A stretch of DNA of 10,944 bases from an uncultured Lachnospiraceae bacterium (lineage in GTDB: Bacteria; Bacillota; Clostridia; Lachnospirales; Lachnospiraceae): contig CADCOL010000110.1 in NCBI GenBank assembly GCA_902803015.1, positions 1-10,944 of the forward strand, in the 5' to 3' direction. The position numbers and the translations under genes are program-made. Below, in pieces: positions 5,673-10,944 of the stretch (the stretch's first letter is position 1; each line of letters begins with the position of its first letter). A model generated the notes under the pieces. That model made no database searches. It was not told the DNA's origin and saw only the letters and a list, made by a program, of their open reading frames with translations.

Positions 5673-7178
5673 TTACAGATCGATAAAGCTGATATCGCCG
5701 GTGTCGTTGCCGACTTCATCTTCATCTTCGTACTCATCTTCGTCTTCGTACTCGTCCTCGTCGTCGTACTCATCCTCATCGTCTTCATCGTCGTCTTCCT
5801 CTTTTACGGTGAAGTAATCAAGGATTTTATCCTTAAAGGACTTCTTCTCTTTCTTTGCTTTCTTGGGACGATCGTACTCTTCTTCCTCATCCTCTTCGTA
5901 ATACTCGTCGTCCTCTTCCTCGTCGAGATCTTCCTCTTCCTCTTCGGGTTCGGGAACGGGAGCTGCCTTCGGCATGATTACCTTTTTGGTTCTCGCGGGT
6001 TTTACATCATAGTCGTCCTCGTCGAGTTCTTCGTAATCGTCGCCGTCATCCTCATCGTCTTCATCGTCGTAATCGAAATCGTATCCGTCTTCATCATCGC
6101 CATCGCGACGGGAGAAGGACTTGATTGCGAAAAGAATCGTGGTTGCGATGAATACTACCAGAAGGATTCCGAGAATGATTGCTACGATCTTCCAGGGGAA
6201 TCCGCCGCTCTTCTTTGCGGTTTCGTCTGCGAACAGTCCTGCGTAGGAAACGAAGGAATTGTTCTTGTAATCATATACATACCACTGTGCATCACTGTTT
6301 CCGGATACACCGTAAACAATGTAATAATCACCTTTTGCCCAGGCGGAATAAATCTGCTCGCCCATCTTGACATCCACTTTCTCATATCCTGCAGGGATGC
6401 TGGAAGGCTCGCCAACGGGCTCTAAGAACTGAAGTGTTGCGGTGGAACCGTTGTCTGCGGGAGTCTCTTCGGTAGGCGTTTCTTCACTCGGAGTCTCTTC
6501 GCTCGGAGTTTCGGGATCCGGATTATCACCCGGCTTGTTTCCTTCAATATCTGTTTCCGCAGGCTTCTCGTTGCTTGCGGGTTTGGTAAAGGTTACAAGG
6601 TCGGAACGGATGAAACCGGTCATGCTTGTTCCGTTGGAAGTAAACTTAATCTGATACCACTTGTATCCGTCCGCTGCCTTTGTCTCACCGGTAATGGTAA
6701 GTTCGGATTTACCCTTTGCGGTTGCCACGATACTGGAACTGGTGCTTGCATCCTTACGAATGTTTACGGTTCCGTCGCCCGCAATGTATGCGGTCTTGTT
6801 GTCAACCGGAGTTACCTGAGTGGATGGGGTCTCTTCTTTCTTCTCTTCCTGTTTCTGTTCGGTAGCACCCTTCTTTACGTAATCGGAACGAACGTATCCG
6901 GTCGTACCGCCGGAGGTTTTGATTTTATACCAGGTGTTTCCGTCGGAACCCTTGGTTTCTTCGATAATCGTTACTTTTTCATTTGCGGTAACCTTGGTAA
7001 GAACCGCAGATGTTGTATTGGCTTCTGCTCTGACATTTACGCGGTCACCCGTTACGGTACCTTCCGTATCCGCAAGTGCGGTGATTGTGAATACAAACAT
7101 CGCAAGAGTAATTCCCGCGAATCCCACAATTGCCTTGCCGGCAAAGGATTTCAGCATTTTCTTAATCGTATTCTTCAT
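5673..7178 (-). CDS. Membrane-anchored protein with two bacterial SH3 domains and a long acidic cytoplasmic tail
   Basis: From the ATG at 7178 the protein has 501 residues. A signal peptide (basic start, hydrophobic core, TALA/DTEG cleavage near residue 36) is followed by two SH3b domains at about 37-103 and 129-197, each with the VNVR/VNIR...WYKI/WYQI...GYVRSDYV/GFIRSDLV pattern. Then come a Pro/Glu/Thr-rich linker with repeated EETP units (about 220-245), a small extracellular domain at about 249-316 (QIYSAWAKGDYYIVYG, AQWYVYDYKNNSFVSY) and one transmembrane helix at about 331-352. The remaining tail of about 150 residues is more than half Asp/Glu, interrupted by two basic patches (KPARTKK; RPKKAKKEKK), and ends GDISFIDL. 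SH3b domains often bind cell-wall peptides, so an envelope-sensing or wall-binding role is plausible; the tail should be cytoplasmic. No enzyme domain is present. It lies 40 bp after purD and is probably cotranscribed. The ribosome binding site AAGGAG (7191-7196) is unusually far, 12 nt, from the chosen ATG. Confidence 0.88.
   Translation of the reverse strand: MKNTIKKMLKSFAGKAIVGFAGITLAMFVFTITALADTEGTVTGDRVNVRAEANTTSAVLTKVTANEKVTIIEETKGSDGNTWYKIKTSGGTTGYVRSDYVKKGATEQKQEEKKEETPSTQVTPVDNKTAYIAGDGTVNIRKDASTSSSIVATAKGKSELTITGETKAADGYKWYQIKFTSNGTSMTGFIRSDLVTFTKPASNEKPAETDIEGNKPGDNPDPETPSEETPSEETPTEETPADNGSTATLQFLEPVGEPSSIPAGYEKVDVKMGEQIYSAWAKGDYYIVYGVSGNSDAQWYVYDYKNNSFVSYAGLFADETAKKSGGFPWKIVAIILGILLVVFIATTILFAIKSFSRRDGDDEDGYDFDYDDEDDEDDGDDYEELDEDDYDVKPARTKKVIMPKAAPVPEPEEEEEDLDEEEDDEYYEEDEEEEYDRPKKAKKEKKSFKDKILDYFTVKEEDDDEDDEDEYDDEDEYEDEDEYEDEDEVGNDTGDISFIDL
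5728..5781 (-). repeat. Three tandem copies of an 18-bp unit in the acidic tail
   Basis: Units starting at 5728, 5746 and 5764 each begin TCGTACTC on the plus strand and differ at only a few third-codon positions. They encode the hexapeptide DEYDDE/DEYEDE three times near the C-terminus of the SH3 protein. The period is a multiple of three, so gain or loss of a unit would keep the frame. Confidence 0.8.
6460..6504 (-). repeat. Three tandem 15-bp units encoding the EETP linker
   Basis: Three imperfect 15-bp units at 6460, 6475 and 6490 (plus strand GGAGTCTCTTCGGTA, GGCGTTTCTTCACTC, GGAGTCTCTTCGCTC) encode the repeated pentapeptide (S/T)EETP in the extracellular linker between the second SH3 domain and the following domain. 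This is a typical flexible wall-spanning spacer. Confidence 0.75.
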
Positions 7179-7218
7179 GACTTCTTCATGCTCCTTCCTA
7201 ATAAATCCGTAATCCCTT

Positions 7219-8490
7219 TTACACTTCGTCAATGGCTTTTCCGATGTCATGACGCATATACTTATTTTCGAAGCTTACCCACTCGGTTGCCTGATATGCC
7301 TTGCTGCGGGCTTCGTGCAAATCCCTGCCCTTTGCCGTGATACCAAGCACTCTTCCGCCGTTTGTAACGATTCCCCGGTCCGTTAACCTGCTGCCGGCGT
7401 GGAAGCAGAAATAATCGTCCTTGCCTTCGAAGGCTTCCAGGCCTTCGATTAAGAATCCCTTCTCATAGGAAACCGGATATCCGTCGGAAGCAAGTACCAC
7501 GCAAACCGCGGCATTGTCTTCAAACTCCAGATTGATCTGATCCAGTGTTCCGTCGATGCAGGCATCGAATACATCCAGGATATCGTTCTTCATTCTCGGG
7601 AGAACCACCTGCGCTTCGGGATCTCCGAAACGTGCATTGTATTCGAGTACTTTCGGGCCGTCCTTGGTAAGCATCAGTCCGAAGAAAATCACGCCCTTGA
7701 AAGGTCTTCCCTCCGCTGCCATCGCGTCCACGGTCTTCTGATAAATCGTGGCTTTGCAGATTTCGTCAATTTCCTTCGTATAGAAGGGAGACGGAGAAAA
7801 GGTTCCCATACCGCCGGTATTTAAGCCCTCATCGTGATCCTTCGCACGCTTGTGATCCTGCGCGGAAGTCATAATCCGGATGGTCCTGCCGTCGCAGAAG
7901 CTTAATACCGATACTTCGCGGCCTGTCATGAATTCTTCCACCACCATACGGTTTCCGGAATCACCGAACTTCTTGTCTTCCATGATTTCCTTTACGCCCG
8001 CAACGGCTTCGTCATGATCTTTGCAAATCAGAACGCCCTTGCCGAGTGCAAGTCCGTCCGCCTTTAAGACAATCGGGTAATCACAGTTTTCAAGATACTC
8101 CAGTGCTTTTTTCGGATCATCGAAATTCTCGTATGCTGCGGTGGGAATTCCGTATTTTTTCATTAAATCTTTGGAAAAAGCCTTGCTGCCCTCAAGGATT
8201 GCGGCATTCTTCTTCGGTCCGAATGCGCGGATGCCTTTGTCATTAAGCACATCCACAAGACCTGCTGCAAGAGGGTCGTCCGGAGCTACCACAACCAAAT
8301 CAATGGCATTCTCCGAAGCAAAGGCTGCAATCTTTTCGAATTCCATAACCCCGATGGGCACACATTCCGCGATCTGTGCGATGCCGGCATTTCCGGGCGC
8401 ACAGTAAAGCTTTGTAAGCCTCGGGCTCTTACGAATGGAAGTGCAGATGGCATGTTCTCTGCCTCCGCTTCCTACAACCAGAACCTTCAT
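7219..8490 (-). CDS. purD: Phosphoribosylamine-glycine ligase (GAR synthetase)
   Basis: PurD joins glycine to 5-phosphoribosylamine using ATP, the second step of IMP synthesis, in the cytoplasm. The 423-residue protein has the full ATP-grasp layout: N-terminal GSGGREHA at 7-14, the SK motif region GPKKNAAILEGSKAFSK at 91-107, the glycine-rich ATP loop KADGLALGKGV at 143-153, NTGGMGTFSP at 224-233 and the metal-binding EYNARFGDPE at 283-292. The usual GPExPL segment reads APDDPL here (69-74). The start is set at 8490, not at the in-frame ATG six codons earlier, because AAGGAG (8497-8502) lies 6 nt upstream of it and because MKVLVVGSGGREHA is the standard N-terminus. It follows purN by 37 bp and precedes the SH3 protein gene by 40 bp, as the last enzyme of the purE-M-N-D operon. 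Confidence 0.97.
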   Translation of the reverse strand: MKVLVVGSGGREHAICTSIRKSPRLTKLYCAPGNAGIAQIAECVPIGVMEFEKIAAFASENAIDLVVVAPDDPLAAGLVDVLNDKGIRAFGPKKNAAILEGSKAFSKDLMKKYGIPTAAYENFDDPKKALEYLENCDYPIVLKADGLALGKGVLICKDHDEAVAGVKEIMEDKKFGDSGNRMVVEEFMTGREVSVLSFCDGRTIRIMTSAQDHKRAKDHDEGLNTGGMGTFSPSPFYTKEIDEICKATIYQKTVDAMAAEGRPFKGVIFFGLMLTKDGPKVLEYNARFGDPEAQVVLPRMKNDILDVFDACIDGTLDQINLEFEDNAAVCVVLASDGYPVSYEKGFLIEGLEAFEGKDDYFCFHAGSRLTDRGIVTNGGRVLGITAKGRDLHEARSKAYQATEWVSFENKYMRHDIGKAIDEV

Positions 8491-8496
8491 GTTCTT

Positions 8497-8502
8497 CTCC
8501 TT
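8497..8502 (-). promoter_or_regulatory. Ribosome binding site that fixes the purD start
   Basis: AAGGAG lies 6 nt before the ATG at 8490 and would fall inside the coding sequence if the upstream in-frame ATG at 8508 were used. Confidence 0.8.
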
Positions 8503-8527
8503 ATTCACTTGTTTTGTAAGTCTTAGG

Positions 8528-9136
8528 TTAACTTAAGAGCGCTTTGCTCTTCTCATCGGCAATCATGCGAATTGCCTTCGGCAGAATCACCCACTCGGCC
8601 TCTTCCATAACACGAAGCTGTAAATCTTTCGGGGTGTCACCGTCATGTACTTCCACGGCCTTTTGTGCAATGATGGGGCCGGTGTCGGTACCTTCGTCCA
8701 CATAGTGCACGGTGGCGCCGGTGATTTTTACCCCGCGCTCCAGTGCGGCTTCATGAACCTTCAGTCCGTAATAACCCGTTCCACAGAACGAAGGAATCAA
8801 TGACGGATGAATATTGATAATTCTTCCGCGATATGCCTTGATTACGATTTCGGGAATGACAACCAGGAATCCCGCAAGCACGATTAAATCGGGCTTTGCT
8901 TCGTCCATTGCCGCAAGCAGTGCCTCATGGAACGCATCCCTTGTTTCAAACGTCTTCGGCGATACGCATACCGCATCGATTCCGGCGTTCTTTGCGCGCT
9001 CCAGTGCATAGGCATTCGGGTTGTTGGAAATCACACGAACGATTTCGGTATCGCCCAGTTCCCCCTTTGCCTTGGCATCGATTATGGCTTGCAAATTCGT
9101 GCCTCCTCCGGAGACACAGATCAGTACTCTCAGCAT
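8528..9136 (-). CDS. purN: Phosphoribosylglycinamide formyltransferase (GAR transformylase, folate-dependent)
   Basis: PurN moves a formyl group from 10-formyltetrahydrofolate to GAR, the third step of IMP synthesis. The 202-residue protein has the family's N-terminal loop [12 protein letters not shown] (9-20, phosphate binding), the catalytic Asn108 and His110 in INIHPSLIP, and the catalytic Asp147 in [16 protein letters not shown]. The segment [20 protein letters not shown] is the usual link between them. Length is normal and all key residues are present. The ATG overlaps the end of purM by 7 bp (ATGCTGA), so the two are translationally coupled; an AAGGAAG ribosome binding site lies within the purM 3' end. 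Confidence 0.97.
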   Translation of the reverse strand: MLRVLICVSGGGTNLQAIIDAKAKGELGDTEIVRVISNNPNAYALERAKNAGIDAVCVSPKTFETRDAFHEALLAAMDEAKPDLIVLAGFLVVIPEIVIKAYRGRIINIHPSLIPSFCGTGYYGLKVHEAALERGVKITGATVHYVDEGTDTGPIIAQKAVEVHDGDTPKDLQLRVMEEAEWVILPKAIRMIADEKSKALLS

Positions 9137-10155
9137 ATAATTGCTTCCTTTTCACCCTGCTTGGTTTCACCGATTACATAAGCGGCTTCGCCTGCACTCT
9201 TCAATGCTTCCATGGTTGCGTCCACATCCTTCGGATCTACCGCAAGAACCATACCGATACCCATGTTGTAAGTGTTGTACATCATCTGATCGGTAATGTT
9301 TCCGGTCTTCTGAAGCAGATCAAAAATCGCAGGAACCTTATAGGACTTGCTGTCCACCATTGCACAGATTCCGTCGGGCAGCATACGGGGAATGTTCTCG
9401 TAGAAGCCACCGCCTGTGATGTGGCTGCATCCCTTAATGGTAACGCCCGCATCCTTGACGCTCTTTAAAGCCTTTACATAGATTCTGGTGGGCGTAATGA
9501 GTGCCTCTCCGAGGGTCATGCCAAGGGAGTCCACGTAACGGTAAAGGTTCTCTTTGTTTACGTTGAACACCTTGCGTACCAGTGAGAATCCGTTGGAATG
9601 AATACCGGAAGATGCGATACCGATTAATGTATCGCCTGCCTTGATGTTTGCGCCGGTGATTAAGTCTTTCTCATCTACCACACCAACCGCAAAACCTGCA
9701 AGGTCGTACTCTTCTTCGGGCATCAGTCCCGGATGCTCAGCAGTCTCACCGCCGATTAACGCACAGCCGGCCTGAATACATCCTTCGGAAACGCCTTTTA
9801 CGATTGAGGCGATTTTCTCGGGATAATTCTTTCCGCATGCGATATAGTCAAGGAAAAATAACGGTTCCCCGCCTGCACATGCGATGTCGTTTACACACAT
9901 TGCAACGCAGTCGATTCCGACCGTATCATGCTTGTCCATTAAGAAGGCAAGCTTAATCTTAGTGCCGACGCCGTCGGTTCCGGAAACCAGCGTGGGCTTC
10001 TCCATCTTCTTAATGGCGTCCATGGAAAATGCACCGGAGAATCCTCCGATTCCGCCCAATACTTCGGGGCGCATCGTCTGTTTTACATACTGCTTCATCA
10101 GTTCGACGGACTTGTATCCGGCTTCGATATCCACACCTGCGGACTTGTAATCCAT
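9130..10155 (-). CDS. purM: Phosphoribosylformylglycinamidine cyclo-ligase (AIR synthetase)
   Basis: PurM closes the imidazole ring, turning FGAM into AIR with ATP. The 341-residue length fits the family. Seen in order are IGGFSGAF at 36-43, the signature SGTDGVGTK at 58-66, [17 protein letters not shown] at 88-104, GGETAEHPG at 135-143 (commonly GGETAEMPG, so His replaces Met) and the later [17 protein letters not shown] and [15 protein letters not shown] segments. A strong AGGAGG lies 7 nt ahead of the ATG. The gene is 56 bp after purE and overlaps purN by 7 bp. Its product AIR is the substrate of the PurE step encoded just upstream. Confidence 0.97.
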   Translation of the reverse strand: MDYKSAGVDIEAGYKSVELMKQYVKQTMRPEVLGGIGGFSGAFSMDAIKKMEKPTLVSGTDGVGTKIKLAFLMDKHDTVGIDCVAMCVNDIACAGGEPLFFLDYIACGKNYPEKIASIVKGVSEGCIQAGCALIGGETAEHPGLMPEEEYDLAGFAVGVVDEKDLITGANIKAGDTLIGIASSGIHSNGFSLVRKVFNVNKENLYRYVDSLGMTLGEALITPTRIYVKALKSVKDAGVTIKGCSHITGGGFYENIPRMLPDGICAMVDSKSYKVPAIFDLLQKTGNITDQMMYNTYNMGIGMVLAVDPKDVDATMEALKSAGEAAYVIGETKQGEKEAIIC

Positions 10156-10211
10156 GTTGTTTCCTCCTGGGGTTTGTCGGCTTCTGCCGTATTTATCACT
10201 TTGTTTCTTAC

Positions 10212-10721
10212 TTACTTTTCCATGTAAGCCCTGTAGCCTACTTCCTGAAGTCTTGCATCCTTCTTCTCGACCGCTTCTTTTAAGGATGCTGCATAATCCT
10301 TTACTTTACCGAGAAGCTCGGGATCGGATGTCGCAAGAATCTTTGCCGCAAGAATACCTGCGTTTGCACCGCCGTTAATCGCAACGGTCGCAACGGGAAT
10401 TCCCGAAGGCATCTGAACGATGGAATAAAGGGAATCCTTGCCACCGAGGGATGTTGTATGCATCGGAATTCCGATTACGGGCATGGGAAAAATCGCCGCA
10501 CACATACCCGGCAGATGCGCTGCCATGCCGGCACCTGCAATAATAACCTTAAATCCCTTACTTTCCGCACTCTTCGCATATTCAAAGAACACATCGGGCT
10601 CTCTGTGCGCGGAAATAATGGTCATCTCGTAGGAGATTCCAAATTTATCCAGCATTTCTGCGGCTTTCGCCATAACGGGCATATCCGAATCGGAGCCCAT
10701 AACAATTCCAACCTGAGCCAT
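10212..10721 (-). CDS. purE: N5-carboxyaminoimidazole ribonucleotide mutase (AIR carboxylase catalytic subunit)
   Basis: PurE rearranges N5-CAIR to CAIR (class I), or carboxylates AIR directly with CO2 (class II), in IMP synthesis. The 169-residue protein shows GSDSD at 9-13, SAHREP at 37-42 containing the catalytic His39, and [11 protein letters not shown] at 62-72, followed by [26 protein letters not shown] and an NGGANAG segment. The pattern is bacterial class I, with Glu in place of the more common Thr after SAHR. No purK is present in this window, so its CO2-handling partner must be elsewhere or absent. The ATG at 10721 is chosen over a GTG 14 codons upstream because AAAGAGG lies 6 nt before it and because the 14 extra residues do not resemble any PurE. 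It is the first gene of the operon, about 80 nt below the promoter. Confidence 0.96.
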   Translation of the reverse strand: MAQVGIVMGSDSDMPVMAKAAEMLDKFGISYEMTIISAHREPDVFFEYAKSAESKGFKVIIAGAGMAAHLPGMCAAIFPMPVIGIPMHTTSLGGKDSLYSIVQMPSGIPVATVAINGGANAGILAAKILATSDPELLGKVKDYAASLKEAVEKKDARLQEVGYRAYMEK

Positions 10722-10727
10722 TTCAAA

Positions 10728-10734
10728 CCTCTTT
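10728..10734 (-). promoter_or_regulatory. Ribosome binding site that fixes the purE start
   Basis: AAAGAGG is spaced 6 nt from the ATG at 10721, which supports this start over the upstream GTG at 10763. Confidence 0.75.
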
Positions 10735-10807
10735 CCAATATTCCAAAACGGAATCCAAAACACAAAATATAGTGGTCAGTACCTACTCTTCCAAACTAAC
10801 CCTTGAT

Positions 10808-10836
10808 ATTGTACTATTTTTAGACATCATCGTCAA
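10808..10836 (-). promoter_or_regulatory. Sigma-A type promoter of the purE-M-N-D operon
   Basis: -35 TTGACG (10831-10836), spacer of exactly 17 bp, -10 TACAAT (10808-10813); both boxes match consensus at five of six positions. Transcription should start near 10801, leaving a leader of about 80 nt. I see no purine riboswitch core and no PurR box (CCGAAC-type repeat) in or just upstream of it. The only structure in the leader is a weak 5-bp stem, ATTCC/GGAAT. Confidence 0.8.
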
Positions 10837-10863
10837 GGAAGTCTGTAAAAAATTTGTAACAAT

Positions 10864-10944
10864 TTAAGAGGGCTTTTTGCCCGATTTTAAGTTCAAAATT
10901 ACTATTGCGGACAGAATCAGAAGGATTCCGAGACCGGAAAGCAG
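10864..10944 (-). CDS. C-terminal fragment of an upstream gene ending in a membrane helix
   Basis: The frame is open from the right window edge to a TAA at 10864-10866, giving 26 residues: LLSGLGILLILSAIVILNLK followed by SGKKPS. This is a single hydrophobic helix with a short, basic C-terminal tail, as found in membrane proteins whose tail is cytoplasmic and in the last part of cell-wall sorting signals. The part that would hold a sortase motif is outside the window. The gene ends about 30 bp before the purE promoter and on the same strand. Its frame fits the edge and has good hydrophobic character, but so short a piece cannot be identified. Confidence 0.5.
   Translation of the reverse strand: MLSGLGILLILSAIVILNLKSGKKPS

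Noticed and set aside
5658..6425. Plus-strand open frame of 255 codons encoding a very hydrophobic, apparently multi-membrane protein
   Set aside because: It is the antisense of the Asp/Glu-rich tail: GAA/GAC/GAT codons read backwards give Phe/Val/Ile/Leu. It has no ribosome binding site and the opposite-strand frame has clear domains.
7179..7250. N-terminal extension of the SH3 protein by 24 residues
   Set aside because: It would overlap the end of purD and place charged residues in front of a complete signal peptide that begins at 7178.
8522..8537. Near-palindrome CTTAGGTTAACTTAAG at the purN stop
   Set aside because: Short, imperfect, within an operon and over a stop codon; no reason to call it an operator.
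10178..10189. CGGC-TTCT-GCCG hairpin between purE and purM
   Set aside because: Four base pairs with no T-run; likely chance, and the genes are clearly one operon.
10870..10882. GGGC-AAAAA-GCCC hairpin at the end of the right-edge gene
   Set aside because: Only four base pairs, lies inside the coding end, and is followed by TCTTAAATTG rather than a proper T-run. It may be a very weak terminator but I cannot support it.
1..10944. Mobile elements, CRISPR arrays, tRNA or rRNA genes
   Set aside because: No transposase or integrase frame, no spaced direct repeats and no RNA gene signatures were seen on either strand.

Overview
The window looks like the chromosome of a Clostridia-class Firmicute, most likely a Lachnospiraceae relative. 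The reasons are strong AGGAGG-type ribosome binding sites, the gene set (ClpC rather than ClpA, a purE-purM-purN-purD cluster, RadA next to clpC), base composition near the middle of the range, and a small protein between clpC and radA that I associate with that family from memory. All ten recognisable genes lie on the minus strand, so the description runs from high to low coordinates.

Right edge (10864-10944): the last 26 residues of an upstream gene, a single hydrophobic helix with a basic tail. Next comes a good sigma-A type promoter (TTGACG, 17 bp, TACAAT) at 10808-10836, which drives a purine operon: purE, purM, purN, purD. These encode four steps of de novo IMP synthesis. The operon appears to continue into a gene for a secreted-then-anchored protein with two bacterial SH3 domains, one transmembrane helix and a cytoplasmic tail that is more than half Asp/Glu.

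The purine transcript should end at a perfect 14-bp inverted repeat followed by six T (5604-5643). The same palindrome overlaps the likely -10 region of the next promoter, whose -35 TTGACA is at 5649-5654. It is therefore also a good candidate operator for the GntR-family (YtrA-like) regulator encoded immediately downstream.

The second transcription unit is gntR, clpC, a 136-residue protein of unknown function, then (after a second perfect hairpin at 2219-2246) radA, and finally a gene cut by the left edge. That last gene starts 4 bp after the radA stop and encodes a LacI/PBP1-type ligand-binding domain without an N-terminal DNA-binding domain. The usual ctsR-mcsA-mcsB genes seen ahead of clpC in Bacillus are absent, and a GntR regulator takes their place.

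I see no mobile elements, CRISPR arrays, tRNA or rRNA genes, and no gene-free stretch over 300 bp. Most of the window is core metabolism and protein quality control. The points worth a second look are the shared terminator/operator palindrome, GntR control of clpC, the unknown gene between clpC and radA, and the SH3/acidic-tail membrane protein riding on the purine operon.
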